Source: Streptomyces hawaiiensis (GTDB lineage Bacteria; Actinomycetota; Actinomycetes; Streptomycetales; Streptomycetaceae). Taken from it: a stretch of 64,000 nt of DNA. Location: contig NZ_CP021978.1 in assembly GCF_004803895.1 (NCBI RefSeq), forward strand, positions 1,922,001 to 1,986,000, given 5' to 3'. Under the pieces are notes generated by a model. That model was not told the DNA's origin, made no database searches, and worked only from the letters and a program-made list of their open reading frames with translations. Positions 24,958 through 33,957 of the stretch are shown here, one piece after another; the first letter of the stretch is position 1, and the number at the start of each line of letters is the position of its first letter. A program made the translations under genes and the position numbers.

Positions 24958-25818
24958 TCATTCGAACGCCGAAGCACAGGTGGTGGGCTTGGCACGCCCC
25001 GGATCGAGGGCGTTGGCCACCTCGTGGAAGACGACCCGGTCCAGCAGCCCGACCGCCACGTGCTCGGACAGGTCGACGGGGCACAGGTCCTGGAGCAGGA
25101 CGTTGCGCACGTCGGGCCCGGTCAGGTACTGGCTGCGCCACGGCGTGACCACCTCGTCGTACCGGGTGGCGATGACGGTGTAGCGCACGCCGGGCACGGT
25201 GTCGCCGCCCGCGTTGAGCTTGGCGAGGAAGGCGGAGCCGGTGACCTGGTCGGCGAGGGCGGGGGTGTTCTTCGCCAACAGGTCCGCGGCGCCCGGGAAG
25301 TACGGCAGCAGGCGGGTGAACCCGCTCAGAGTGGTGCCGTGATTGCTGGGCGCGATGCCGACCAGGGCGTTCACCCTGGCGGCTCCGCCGAGGAACTTCA
25401 GGTAGTAGCGGGGCATCATGCCGCCCTGCGAGTGCCCGACGACGTCGGTCTCGGCGGCCGCGGTGGCGGCGAGCACCTTGTCCACGAAGTCCTTCAGCTG
25501 TCCGGCGGACTTCTCGACGGGTCCGAGGCCGTGGAAGAAGGGGACCCCCTCCAGCTGCCCGTAGTCGAGGGAGAAGACGCAGTAGCCGCGGACCTTGAGG
25601 TAGGGGGCGAGGCCCAGCCAGTTGTCGACGGAGTTCCCGAGGGTGCCGTGGACGAGGACGACGGGGCGGGGGTGGGCGGCGGACGGCTTGCAGGAGTAGT
25701 CGTTCCAGCCGGAGCTCGGGGCGCCGGTGGCCTGGGCGGTGGTGGCGGGGACGGTGACGGCTGCGGCGGTCAGCAGCAGCGCGGCCAGGGGTCTGAGCAC
25801 TCGTTTCCAGGGCAGCAT
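24958..25818 (-). CDS. Secreted triacylglycerol lipase/esterase (alpha/beta hydrolase)
   Basis: 286 aa, start behind AAGGAG. The signal peptide ends near AQATG. The oxyanion stretch PVVLVHGTLGNSVDNW and the nucleophile elbow VVGHSQGGMMPRYYLKFLGG identify a family of Streptomyces/Mycobacterium-type secreted lipases. The acid and base are likely in YDEVVTPW (Asp) and LSEHVAV (His). Four Cys could form two disulfides. It should hydrolyse extracellular lipids or polyesters. It is convergent with the LPMO gene. Confidence 0.92.
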   Translation of the reverse strand: MLPWKRVLRPLAALLLTAAAVTVPATTAQATGAPSSGWNDYSCKPSAAHPRPVVLVHGTLGNSVDNWLGLAPYLKVRGYCVFSLDYGQLEGVPFFHGLGPVEKSAGQLKDFVDKVLAATAAAETDVVGHSQGGMMPRYYLKFLGGAARVNALVGIAPSNHGTTLSGFTRLLPYFPGAADLLAKNTPALADQVTGSAFLAKLNAGGDTVPGVRYTVIATRYDEVVTPWRSQYLTGPDVRNVLLQDLCPVDLSEHVAVGLLDRVVFHEVANALDPGRAKPTTCASAFE

Positions 25819-25991
25819 CGGGTGATCTCCTTGCGGCTCAAGGGAGGTGCGGCGGCACGGGCCCTGTGATCCGGATCACGAGGATGCTGTTCACTCGTCA
25901 AGTTACGAGCGAGTAGTCGAACTGGGAAGTTACGCGTCAGTAAAACTTGCGGTGCTAACCGGCGCCGCCCGGACTCCCGCCCGACGCCCCC

Positions 25992-26438
25992 TCACCAGGC
26001 AGGCCGAATGGGCCCGTGAGGAGCGATCCGCAGCAACTGCTCCCCCAGTGACCGCACTTCCCGCTCCCCCAGCAGATCCCGCCACTCCCGCACGGCTTCC
26101 GCGGCGGCCTCCTCCGCCGCCCGCGTGCACTCCCAGCCCCGCGCGGTCAGCACGACCAGCCGCGCCCGCGCGTCCCCGGGATGCGGCTGCCGCTCGGCAT
26201 ACCCCTTGCGCACCATCTCGTCGACGAGCTGACTCGCGGCCTGCTTGGTCACTCCGAGATGGGCGGCGAGGTCGGTGACCGTCGCCCCGTCCGGGGCGAG
26301 CCGGGCGAACGCGAAGCCGTGCGCGGGCCGCAGCCCTTCGAAGCCGCGAGCGATCACGCCCTCGTGGATGCGCTGCGTGAGCCCGCCGGCGGCGGCGAGC
26401 AGGGCGGCGGACAGGGCCATGGCCTCGGAGTTCTGCAC
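25992..26438 (-). CDS. MarR-family transcriptional regulator
   Basis: 148 aa, GTG 26438 (ATG 26420 possible). The winged helix includes VTDLAAHLGVTKQAASQLVDEMVRKGYAERQPHPGDARARLVVLTARG, the typical MarR recognition helix and wing. The divergent cupin gene is 79 bp away, and a perfect 40-bp palindrome fills the gap, so this protein very likely represses itself and the cupin gene. Confidence 0.9.
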   Translation of the reverse strand: MQNSEAMALSAALLAAAGGLTQRIHEGVIARGFEGLRPAHGFAFARLAPDGATVTDLAAHLGVTKQAASQLVDEMVRKGYAERQPHPGDARARLVVLTARGWECTRAAEEAAAEAVREWRDLLGEREVRSLGEQLLRIAPHGPIRPAW

Positions 26439-26465
26439 CCGTGCATTGAAACACCCTTGACGTGA

Positions 26466-26505
26466 TGGTCAAGTAGCTTGACTATATAGTCAAGCTACTT
26501 GACCA
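26466..26505. promoter_or_regulatory. Perfect 40-bp palindromic operator for the MarR regulator
   Basis: The 20-bp half-site TGGTCAAGTAGCTTGACTAT is followed directly by its exact reverse complement. Within it TCAAG/CTTGA words recur, so two dimers could bind. It is distinctly A/T-rich relative to the flanks and contains TTGACT and TATAGT words on both strands. It lies 28 bp from the MarR start and 13 bp from the cupin ATG, covering any promoter. Confidence 0.88.
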
Positions 26506-26517
26506 CTTGGAGGTCTC

Positions 26518-26892
26518 ATGCCCATCGTCCGCTCGTCCGAAGCCGTCACCCACGAGATCCACGGCGCCCGTTTCGTCTCGTACGCCACCCCGGCCGGCGG
26601 CAGCAAGGAGCTGTGCGCCTGGCGCGGCGAGATCCCGGCCGGCCTCAAGGCGCCCGCGCACACGGTCAGCCGGGAGGAGATCTTCCATCTGCTCGACGGC
26701 GAACTGCTGATCACCCTTGACGGCCGCACCGAGCGGATCGCCGCGGGCGACACGGTGATCGTCAACGCCGGCGCCACCCTGACCGTCGAGAACCCGACCG
26801 ACCGGACCGCCTACTCCTGGGTCACCACCTCGATCGGCCTGGAGGCACGGCTGGCCGACGGCACCCGCATCGCGCCGCCGTGGGCCAACTGA
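26518..26892 (+). CDS. Small cupin-domain protein
   Basis: 124 aa, start behind TTGGAGG. The single conserved beta-barrel cupin motif includes HTVSREEIFHLLDGELLITLDGRTERIAAGDTVIVNAGATLTVENPTDR, where E-x5-G (EIFHLLDGE) and the following DTVIVNAG strand are the two cupin motifs. The metal ligands are only partly conserved (His48, Glu53 region). It may bind a metal or a small molecule. Regulation by the divergent MarR is strongly suggested by the shared palindrome. Confidence 0.88.
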   Translation: MPIVRSSEAVTHEIHGARFVSYATPAGGSKELCAWRGEIPAGLKAPAHTVSREEIFHLLDGELLITLDGRTERIAAGDTVIVNAGATLTVENPTDRTAYSWVTTSIGLEARLADGTRIAPPWAN

Positions 26893-26908
26893 CGTCAGGC
26901 GGAGGGGT

Positions 26909-27892
26909 CTACGCCGCCGCCCCTCCCAATCCCCCGGGCATCACCGCCCGCGGCCCGAACTTGGCCCGCGCGCGGTCCGCGACCTCCTCGATACGGCGGA
27001 CCTTCTCGTCCACCGGGTCGAAGGTCAGCTGGTGGGCGGCCCGGTCGGCGGGGTCGAGCCCCTCGGCGCGCAGAGCGATCACCCGCACCCGGGCCCGTTG
27101 CAGTCCGAGTGCCTCGTACATGCCGTACGCGGCCTTGGTCAGCGCCGGGGAGTGCGCGGTCGGCTCGGTCAAGGTGCGGCTGCGGGTGGTGGCCGACCGG
27201 TCGGCGTAGCGCACGGTGAGGGTGAGCGTGCGGCAGACCTTCTCCAGGGCGCGCAGCCGGGCGCCGATCTCCTCGGCTGCCGACAGCAGCGCCCGGCGGT
27301 GCCGGTCGGGGTCCAGTTCGTCGCGTCCGAAGGGGCGTTCCGTCGCCAGGGACCGGGAGACGGCGTTCGGTACGACCCGGCCGCGGTCGACGCCGTTCGC
27401 CTTCTCACGCAGCTCGCGGCCGACCTTCGCACCGATCAGCCGCTGGAGCGTGGACAGCGGCGCGGCGGCGACCCGGCCGAGGGTGTCGAGGCCGTAGTCG
27501 CCCAGCGTGCGGGCGGTCGCGGCGCCCACACCGGGCAGCGCGGCGACAGGCTTGTCCGCGAGGAACTCCGCGACGGCGTCCGGTTCGCCGGGCACCGCAC
27601 ACGTCACCCCGGGGACAGCGTCGCGCAGCGCCATCCGGGCCAGCATCGGCCCGGGACCTGCCCCGATCGCACAGTCGACGCCGTACAGCGCGAGCGACCG
27701 CACCCGGATCACCGAGGACAGTTCGACGGCGTCCCGCCGGAAGTACCGCTCGGCGCCGCGCAGGTCCGCCAGCGCCCCGTCCGGCGGCAGGGCCTGGACG
27801 ACGGGGGTGAACTCCTCGAGCATCCCGAGCAGGTGGGGCAGGTCCGCCTCGCTCGTCGGAGGCAGCTGGAAACGTACGCAGAGGATGGTCAT
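26909..27892 (-). CDS. Y-family DNA polymerase homolog, ImuB-like
   Basis: 327 aa, ATG overlapping the dnaE2 stop (ATGA). Fold markers are the little-finger-side helix-hairpin-helix KPVAALPGVGAATARTLGDYGLDTLGRV and the DNA-binding segment VSRSLATERPFGRDELD. The palm is degenerate: the first strand reads MTILCVRFQLPP instead of the catalytic D-x-D-x-F-F, and only LADLRG resembles an acidic motif. That fits ImuB-type non-catalytic Y-family members that load DnaE2 on damaged DNA. In mycobacteria imuA' and imuB precede or accompany dnaE2; here the gene is downstream and no imuA' is seen. Confidence 0.85.
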   Translation of the reverse strand: MTILCVRFQLPPTSEADLPHLLGMLEEFTPVVQALPPDGALADLRGAERYFRRDAVELSSVIRVRSLALYGVDCAIGAGPGPMLARMALRDAVPGVTCAVPGEPDAVAEFLADKPVAALPGVGAATARTLGDYGLDTLGRVAAAPLSTLQRLIGAKVGRELREKANGVDRGRVVPNAVSRSLATERPFGRDELDPDRHRRALLSAAEEIGARLRALEKVCRTLTLTVRYADRSATTRSRTLTEPTAHSPALTKAAYGMYEALGLQRARVRVIALRAEGLDPADRAAHQLTFDPVDEKVRRIEEVADRARAKFGPRAVMPGGLGGAAA

Positions 27893-30800
27893 CCCGCACT
27901 CCCCGGACTCTGGTGCCACAACTTCCTTCCGACCGCCGCGGGTCCTTCCCCCGCGGGGCGCAGATCGGCCCAGGGGTGCATCTCGTACCCCGTGGCCATG
28001 CGGATCTTCCGCTGCTCCATCGGGTCCTGGGCCGCGGAACCCGCCGGTGCGGGCGCTCCGTCCGACCCGGCGAGCCGCCTGCGCGCGGCCCCCTCGGCGT
28101 CGTCGCCGGAGTCCCCGGAACCGCCGGCGCCGGCCAGCCGGGCCGCGACCCCTTCCAGCCCCTCCTCCCGGCGCACTTCCAGCAGGTCCGCGAGGTTCCA
28201 GGCGGCGGCGCCCACCACGCTGAGGCTGCGCGGGCCGCGGCGCTGCACCACCCCGCGCACCAGCAGCAGCCAGGAGTGGAAGACGGTGTGGGCGCAGGCG
28301 TCGTGGGAGTCGTCGAAGAAGGCGAGGTCGACCAGGCCGGTGCCGTCGTCCAGGGTGGAGAAGATGACGCGCTTGCCGGACCGGATCGGCGGCGTCTGGG
28401 TGGCCGCCTTGGCGCCCGCGACCAGCACCGTCTCCCCGTGCCGGGCCTCACGCAGCCGCCGCGCCGACACCACGCCCAGTTCGTCGAGGAACTGCCGGTG
28501 GTCGTCCATCAGGTTGCGCGAGGCGTCCATGGACAACACCCCCAGCTCGGCGCTGAGCCGCTCCGACGAGGTGAGGTCGGGCAGCCCGGCCGGGGCGGTC
28601 TTCCGCCCCCCGGCCAACGGCAGCTGGCCACCGCCGCCGCCCCGGGCGCCCCGGTGCAGCTCGGTCAGATGCAGTTGCAGATCCCGGCGGTTGGCGCCGA
28701 ACGCGTCCAGCGCTCCCACCTGCGCGAGCCGCTGGGCCAGCGGACGGCTGGGCCGGCCCCGCTCCCAGAAGTCGACCAGCGAGGCGTACGGCTGTCCCAC
28801 GGCGATCCGCGCCGCCTCGGCCTCGCTGATGCCGTACACATCGGAGAGGGCCAGCCGCAGCCCCCATTTACCGGACACCAGTTCGATACGGTGTGCGACT
28901 CCCGACGCGTTCACGTCCAACGGCAGCACGGGCACCCCCCGCCGCCGCGCGTCCGCCAGCAGCAGCCGCTTCGGATACATCCCGGGGTCGTGGGTGAGCA
29001 GCCCGGCGTAAAAGGCGGCGGGATGATGCGTTTTCAGCCACGCCGACTGGTACGTCGGCACGGCGAAGGCGACCGCGTGCGCCTTGCAGAAGCCGTACGA
29101 CCCGAAGGCCTCGACGATCTCCCAGGTCCGCTGAATCGTTTCCGCGTCATAGCCGTTCGCCGCCGCGTGCTGCGCGAACCACACCTTGATCCGCTCCTGC
29201 GACTCCGGATCCGACAGCCCGCGCCGCACCCGGTCGGCCTCGCCGCGCCCGCAGCCGGTCATGATGTCGACGATGTCGATGATCTGCTCGTGGAAGACGA
29301 CGACCCCGTACGTCTCCTTCAGCGGCCCCTCCAGATCCGGGTGCGGATACCGGATCGGCGCCCGCCCGTGCCGCGCCTCGATGAACGGCCGCACCATGTC
29401 GGCGGCGACCGGCCCGGGCCGGAACAGCGAGATGTCGACGACGAGATCGTGAAAGCCGGCCGGCTGGAGCCGCCCGACCAGGTCCCGCTGCCCGGGCGAC
29501 TCGATCTGGAAGCACCCGAGGGTCTCGGTGGACTGGATCAGCCGGTACGTCTCCGGATCCCCCGGCGGCAGCCCGTCCAGATCGACCCTCACCCCCGACA
29601 CCCGCTCCACTTCCTCCACCGCGTGCGCCATGGCCGACTGCATCCGCACGCCCAGCACATCGAGCTTCAGCAGCCCGAGGTCCTCGACGTCGTCCTTGTC
29701 GAACTGCGACATCGGAAAGCCCTCGCCGCTGGTCGGCATGACCGGCGTACGCGCCAGCAGCGAGGCGTCGGACAGCAGCACCCCGCACGGGTGCATGGCC
29801 ACCCCACGCGGCAGGGCGTCCAGCGCCTCGACCAGCTCCCACAGCCTCCCGTACTTCTCCTTCTCCCCCGCCAGCGCGCGCAGCTCGGGCAGCTCCTCCA
29901 GCGCCGCGCGAGCGTCCCGCGCCCGGATATGAGGAAAGGACTTGGCGACCCGGTCGATCTCTGCCGGGTCCATGGACAGGGCGGCCCCCACGTCACGGAT
30001 GGCGTGCCGTACGCGATACGTCTCCGGCATCGCGACCGTCGCGACCCGCTCGGTGCCGAACCGGTCGATGATCGCGCGGTAGACCTCCAGCCGCCGCGCG
30101 GACTCCACGTCGATGTCGATGTCGGGCAGCACGACCCGCTCCTTCGACAGGAACCGCTCCATCAGCAGCCGGTGCTCGATCGGATCGGCATGCGCGATAC
30201 CGAGCAGATGGTTGACGAGCGACCCGGCCCCGGACCCGCGGGCGGCGACCCGGATGCCCATCTCCCTGACGTCGTCGACCACCTGGGCGACGGTCAGGAA
30301 GTAGGAGGCGAACCCGTGGTGGGCGATGATGTCCAGCTCGTGGTGCATCCGCTCCCAGTACTCCCGCCGCCGGTCGTATCCGCGCAGCACCATCCCGGCC
30401 GCCGCCCGCGAGGCCAGCGTCCGCTGGGCGGTGCGACGCCCGGCGCCGACCAGATGCGGCTCGGGGAAGTGGACGGTACCGATCCCGAGATCGTCCTCGG
30501 GATCGACCAGACACTCGGCGGCCGCGGCCTCCGTCTGCGCCACCAGCCGGTGTGCGGTCTCCCGCCGGAACCCCGCGGCCTCCACGATCCGCTCCGCCGC
30601 ACCGAACATGTCCCCGGCGCCCTTGAGCCAGGCCTCACCGGAGTCCAGCCCCTTGGCCGGATCGATGGGCACCAGCCGCCGGGCGGCGTCCAGCACGTCG
30701 GCGACCGGCCCGAGACCGGGGTCCGCGTACCGCACCGCGTTGGTGAGCACGGGCCGGATCCGCTGCTCGGCGGCGAACCCGACGGTACGGGCGGCCAGCC

Positions 30801-31377
30801 GCAGCGACCCCGGCCCCGTCCCCTCCCGGCCGTGCCAGACGGCCTCCAGCCGCAGGTCGTCGCCGTAGATGTCACGCCAGGGCACGAGCAGCCGCGCCGC
30901 ACGGTCGGGCCGCCCCGCGGCCAGGGCTCGCCCGACGTCCGATCCGGGCCCGAGCAGCACGGTCAGCCCCTCGGCGTGATTGCGCTCCCAGGGCAGCAGG
31001 GGCGTCCCCTCCCCCTCGTGAGCAGCCGAGACGAGCCGGCACAGCTCCCCCCACCCCCGGGCGCCGTCCCGGGCGAGAAAAGTCACGCGGGGAGCCGACT
31101 CGTCGACGAAGGCACCACCCCGCACCGGAGTCCTGCGCCGCTCCCGCCGCTCGGGCTCCGCACCCGCCACCGCCAGATCGGCTCCGAACAGCGGCCGGAC
31201 CCCCGCTTTCCCGCAGGCCTTCGAGAACCGCACCGCACCGGCGAGCGTGTCGCGGTCGGTCAGCGCCAGGGCCTCCATGCCCCGCTCGGAGGCACGCTCG
31301 GCCAGCCGCTCCGGATGCGAGGCTCCATAGCGCAACGAGAATCCGGAGACGGTGTGCAGATGCGTGAACCCCGGCAC
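27889..31377 (-). CDS. dnaE2: Error-prone DNA polymerase III alpha subunit DnaE2
   Basis: 1162 aa from GTG 31377, with GGGAGG five bases upstream. ATG 31419 would start inside the LexA box, so it is rejected. The N-terminal PHP domain begins FTHLHTVSGFSLRYGASHPERL. The polymerase catalytic motif PDIDIDVESARR is in the palm. GSGAGSLVNHLLGI, the HACGVL-like MHPCGVLLSDASLL and the OB-fold region (VLVAGAKAATQTPPIRSGKRVIFSTLDDGTG) follow. DnaE2 carries out mutagenic translesion synthesis in the SOS response. It is co-transcribed with the Y-family gene. Confidence 0.95.
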   Translation of the reverse strand: MPGFTHLHTVSGFSLRYGASHPERLAERASERGMEALALTDRDTLAGAVRFSKACGKAGVRPLFGADLAVAGAEPERRERRRTPVRGGAFVDESAPRVTFLARDGARGWGELCRLVSAAHEGEGTPLLPWERNHAEGLTVLLGPGSDVGRALAAGRPDRAARLLVPWRDIYGDDLRLEAVWHGREGTGPGSLRLAARTVGFAAEQRIRPVLTNAVRYADPGLGPVADVLDAARRLVPIDPAKGLDSGEAWLKGAGDMFGAAERIVEAAGFRRETAHRLVAQTEAAAAECLVDPEDDLGIGTVHFPEPHLVGAGRRTAQRTLASRAAAGMVLRGYDRRREYWERMHHELDIIAHHGFASYFLTVAQVVDDVREMGIRVAARGSGAGSLVNHLLGIAHADPIEHRLLMERFLSKERVVLPDIDIDVESARRLEVYRAIIDRFGTERVATVAMPETYRVRHAIRDVGAALSMDPAEIDRVAKSFPHIRARDARAALEELPELRALAGEKEKYGRLWELVEALDALPRGVAMHPCGVLLSDASLLARTPVMPTSGEGFPMSQFDKDDVEDLGLLKLDVLGVRMQSAMAHAVEEVERVSGVRVDLDGLPPGDPETYRLIQSTETLGCFQIESPGQRDLVGRLQPAGFHDLVVDISLFRPGPVAADMVRPFIEARHGRAPIRYPHPDLEGPLKETYGVVVFHEQIIDIVDIMTGCGRGEADRVRRGLSDPESQERIKVWFAQHAAANGYDAETIQRTWEIVEAFGSYGFCKAHAVAFAVPTYQSAWLKTHHPAAFYAGLLTHDPGMYPKRLLLADARRRGVPVLPLDVNASGVAHRIELVSGKWGLRLALSDVYGISEAEAARIAVGQPYASLVDFWERGRPSRPLAQRLAQVGALDAFGANRRDLQLHLTELHRGARGGGGGQLPLAGGRKTAPAGLPDLTSSERLSAELGVLSMDASRNLMDDHRQFLDELGVVSARRLREARHGETVLVAGAKAATQTPPIRSGKRVIFSTLDDGTGLVDLAFFDDSHDACAHTVFHSWLLLVRGVVQRRGPRSLSVVGAAAWNLADLLEVRREEGLEGVAARLAGAGGSGDSGDDAEGAARRRLAGSDGAPAPAGSAAQDPMEQRKIRMATGYEMHPWADLRPAGEGPAAVGRKLWHQSPGSAG

Positions 31378-31411
31378 ACGCACCTCCCGCACTCGTGAGC
31401 CACACCAGCTC

Positions 31412-31427
31412 TCGAACATCTGTTCCC
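31412..31427 (-). promoter_or_regulatory. LexA (SOS) box upstream of dnaE2
   Basis: TCGAAC-ATCT-GTTCCC contains the actinobacterial SOS core GAAC-N4-GTTC exactly (31414-31425), with the extended TCGAAC half-site complete on one side. It sits 35-50 bp upstream of the GTG start, the usual promoter position. LexA repression of dnaE2 is known in mycobacteria. Confidence 0.85.
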
Positions 31428-31531
31428 AGCTACCTCACCCCCACCATACCTCCATCCTCGAATGTATGTACGACATCCGTTCGGCCCCGTCCCACCTGCG
31501 AAAACACCCCCCGCCCCCCGACCGTGGAGGC

Positions 31532-32554
31532 ATGCCGCACCGCTCGTTCCTCGCCGAGGTGAGAGACGCCGTCACCCCCCGGGCCACCCTGCTCATCGTC
31601 GGCGTGATCGCGCTCCAGCTGCTGTTCATCGCCTCCTACGTGGGAGCACTGCACGACCCGAAACCCAAGGACGTCCCCTTCGGCCTGGTCGCCCCCCAGG
31701 CCGCCGCCGACCAGGCGCTCACCCGCCTGGAACGCCTTCCCGGCTCCCCCCTGGACCCCCGCGCCCTGCCCGACGAGGCAACGGCCCGGACCCAGCTCAC
31801 CCACCGCGACATCGACGCGGCTCTGATCATCGACCCCGGGGGCAGCACCGACACCCTCCTGGTCGCCTCCGGGGGCGGCAGGGTCCTCTCCACCACACTG
31901 ACGACCCTGGTCACCACCCTGGAGAAGTCCGAGCGACGCACCATCCGGACGATCGACGTGATCCCGTCCGCGCCCCACGACCCCAACGGACTGTCGTCCT
32001 TCTACCTGGTGATCGGCTGGTGCGTGGGCGGTTATCTGGGTGCCGCGGCCCTGGCCATCAGCGCCGGGGCGAAACCCTCCAGCCCCACCCGAGCCGCGAT
32101 CCGCCTGGCCGTCATGGCCCTGGTCGCCCTCACCGGCGGTCTCGGCGGAGCCCTCATCACCGGCCCGGTCCTGGACGCCCTGCCGGGCAGCACCGCGGCC
32201 CTCTGGGGCCTGGGCACCCTGATCATCTTCGCCGTGGGCGCGGCCACCCTCGCCCTCCAGGGCGTCTTCGGCACGATCGGCATCGGCCTGGTCATCCTGC
32301 TGGTGGTCATCCTCGGCAACCCCAGCGCGGGTGGCGCCCTGCCCCCACCCCTCCTCCCACCCTTCTGGAAGGCGATCGGCCCGGCCCTGCCCCCGGGCGC
32401 CGGCACCTGGTCGACGCGCTCCATCGCCTACTTCGGCAACAACGCGATGACGACGTCACTCCTGGTTCTGGCGGCATGGGCGGTGGCGGGAACCGCGATC
32501 ACCATGGCGGCGGCCACACTACGAAGACGCGCGAACACGCCGCGGACGCCGTAA
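31532..32554 (+). CDS. Multi-pass membrane protein resembling YhgE/Pip or ABC-2-like proteins
   Basis: About 340 aa from ATG 31532; ATG 31466 is an alternative because the GGAGG next to 31532 is too close. One N-terminal helix (ATLLIVGVIALQLLFIASYVGAL) is followed by about 130 outer residues and five further helices (SFYLVIGWCVGGYLGAAALAI, AVMALVALTGGLGGALI, ALWGLGTLIIFAVGAATLAL, IGIGLVILLVVILG, SLLVLAAWAVAGTAITM). This topology is that of YhgE/Pip-type proteins. The function is unknown. The conserved PPFWKAIGPALPPGAGTWSTRSIAYF loop is typical of this family in streptomycetes. Confidence 0.7.
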   Translation: MPHRSFLAEVRDAVTPRATLLIVGVIALQLLFIASYVGALHDPKPKDVPFGLVAPQAAADQALTRLERLPGSPLDPRALPDEATARTQLTHRDIDAALIIDPGGSTDTLLVASGGGRVLSTTLTTLVTTLEKSERRTIRTIDVIPSAPHDPNGLSSFYLVIGWCVGGYLGAAALAISAGAKPSSPTRAAIRLAVMALVALTGGLGGALITGPVLDALPGSTAALWGLGTLIIFAVGAATLALQGVFGTIGIGLVILLVVILGNPSAGGALPPPLLPPFWKAIGPALPPGAGTWSTRSIAYFGNNAMTTSLLVLAAWAVAGTAITMAAATLRRRANTPRTP

Positions 32555-32568
32555 CCACAGCCAGAGGA

Positions 32569-32640
32569 GGCCCGCACCCGCGCACGCACGGAAGGGGACC
32601 GCCCGCAGCGGCCCGCACCAGCGCACGCACGGAAGGGGAC
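32569..32640. repeat. Two 31-bp direct repeats, one mismatch
   Basis: Copies at 32569-32599 and 32610-32640 share GGCCCGCACC-x-GCGCACGCAC and the following GGAAGGGGAC, with a 41-bp period and one mismatch. They lie 14 bp after the membrane-protein stop. Confidence 0.7.
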
Positions 32641-32742
32641 GTGTCGGGGGGTGTCCGCCCGCAGCTGGTTGGCGCGTCAACGGACAGTCAGTCGGCGTGA
32701 GACCCCATCGCGCCGTTCCGAGGACGGACACCCCCCGACACG
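32640..32742. repeat. 103-bp element bounded by perfect 18-bp inverted repeats
   Basis: Left arm 32640-32657 (CGTGTCGGGGGGTGTCCG) is the exact reverse complement of the right arm 32725-32742. The 67-bp interior (TTGGCGCGTCAACGGACAGTCAG...) has no reading frame of note. It could be a small dispersed intergenic repeat or a long-range RNA stem. 32743-32828 is simple C/A/G-rich sequence without a gene. Confidence 0.6.
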
Positions 32743-32828
32743 GCCCCGACCCACCACCACCGCGCAGGCGCAGACGACGCGCCCCCCGCCCCAGCGCAGG
32801 CGCCGCCCACCACCGGAGGTACACGCAA

Positions 32829-32860
32829 AAGTCCCGCCCCTCGCACAAGGGGCGGGACTT
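32829..32860 (-). terminator. Terminator of the 33-kb protease gene
   Basis: AAGTCCCGCCCC (32829-32840) pairs perfectly with 32849-32860 around an 8-nt loop, 14 bp beyond the protease stop. In the minus-strand direction it runs into TTTTGCG. Confidence 0.85.
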
Positions 32861-32874
32861 CACACACTCGCGTG

Positions 32875-33957
32875 TCAGCCGATCTGCGTCCCGGTCGCCG
32901 ACAGCGCCTCGGTCACCGGCTGGAAGAACGTCTCCCCACCGGAGGTGCAGTCACCGCTGCCACCGGACGTGAGCCCGACCGCCTTGTCACCCGAGAACAG
33001 CGACCCGCCACTGTCACCCGGCTCCGCGCACACGTCGGTCTGGATCAGCCCGTTCACGATGTCGCCGCTGCCGTAGTTCACGGTGGCGTCCAGCCCCGTG
33101 ACCTTGCCCTCGTGCACCTGCGTGGTCGACCCGCTCCGGGTGACCGCCATGCCGACGGTCGCGTCCGCGGCGCCCGAGATCTTCTGGGTGGACCCGTTGT
33201 AGAGGTTCACCTCACTCGGGTGAGCAACCTCCGCGGTGTACTCGACCAGCCCGTAGTCGTTGTCCGGGAAGCTGGAGTCCGCGTTGGTGCCGATCTCCTT
33301 GCCGCTGGAGTCCGACCACGTGGAGATGCCCTCGGTGCAGTGCCCGGCGGTCAGGAAGAACGGCTCGCCGCCCTTGACCACGTTGAAGCCCAGCGAGCAG
33401 CGCCCGCTGCCACCGGTGATCGCGTCGCCACCGGCGATGAAGGGCTTGTACTCCCCCTTCGACCGCTTGAGTTCGGCCTTCGCCCCGAGCCCGTCCACGA
33501 CCTTCGTCAGCGTCGCCCACTCGGCCTTGGAGACCGTGCGGTCGGCGGTCACGACGACCTTGTTCGTCGTCGGGTCGGTCACCCAGGCCGTGCCCGGGAT
33601 CGTCGCGTCCTGCTTCAGCGTGCTGCGGGCGCTCTTGAGTTCGGCGAGGGAGTTCGCCACGACTCTCGCCTTGGCGCCGGCCTTCTCGACGGCCTGCGCG
33701 GCGGCTTCGTCGAGCACGTTCACCACAAGGCTCTTGCTCTTGGTGTCGTAGTACGTCCCGGCGGCGTCGCCGCCCAGGTCCTCGGCCAGCGTCGAGGCGA
33801 GCTTTCCGGCCGCCGTGACCGACAGGGTCCGGGGTGCGGACGCCTCGGGGGTCTCACTGGCGTTCGCGGTCTGGAACGTCACTCCCGCGGCGACCAGCGC
33901 GGCGATGCCCGCGCCTGCCACGGCTGCACGCCGCTTGGGTATGCGTCGGTGCTTCAA
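32875..33957 (-). CDS. Secreted chymotrypsin-like serine protease with alpha-lytic pro-region (streptogrisin type)
   Basis: 360 aa. A signal peptide of about 33 residues and a pro-region of about 150 residues (alpha-lytic-protease prodomain, [24 protein letters not shown]) precede the mature enzyme starting near IAGGDAI. The S1 catalytic triad is His in FFLTAGHC, Asp in DNDYGLVEY and Ser in [10 protein letters not shown]. Four Cys sit in the positions of the two streptogrisin disulfides. The prodomain folds the enzyme and is then removed autocatalytically. A close paralog lies upstream. Confidence 0.94.
   Translation of the reverse strand: MKHRRIPKRRAAVAGAGIAALVAAGVTFQTANASETPEASAPRTLSVTAAGKLASTLAEDLGGDAAGTYYDTKSKSLVVNVLDEAAAQAVEKAGAKARVVANSLAELKSARSTLKQDATIPGTAWVTDPTTNKVVVTADRTVSKAEWATLTKVVDGLGAKAELKRSKGEYKPFIAGGDAITGGSGRCSLGFNVVKGGEPFFLTAGHCTEGISTWSDSSGKEIGTNADSSFPDNDYGLVEYTAEVAHPSEVNLYNGSTQKISGAADATVGMAVTRSGSTTQVHEGKVTGLDATVNYGSGDIVNGLIQTDVCAEPGDSGGSLFSGDKAVGLTSGGSGDCTSGGETFFQPVTEALSATGTQIG

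Noticed and set aside
27913..31398. 1161-codon open frame antisense to dnaE2
   Set aside because: It is an artefact of high GC3 on the opposite strand. DnaE2 motifs on the minus strand are unambiguous, and the antisense product is Arg/Pro/Gly-rich without domains.
31419..31419. ATG 31419 as dnaE2 start
   Set aside because: It lies inside the LexA box and lacks a ribosome site, whereas GTG 31377 has GGGAGG at ideal spacing.
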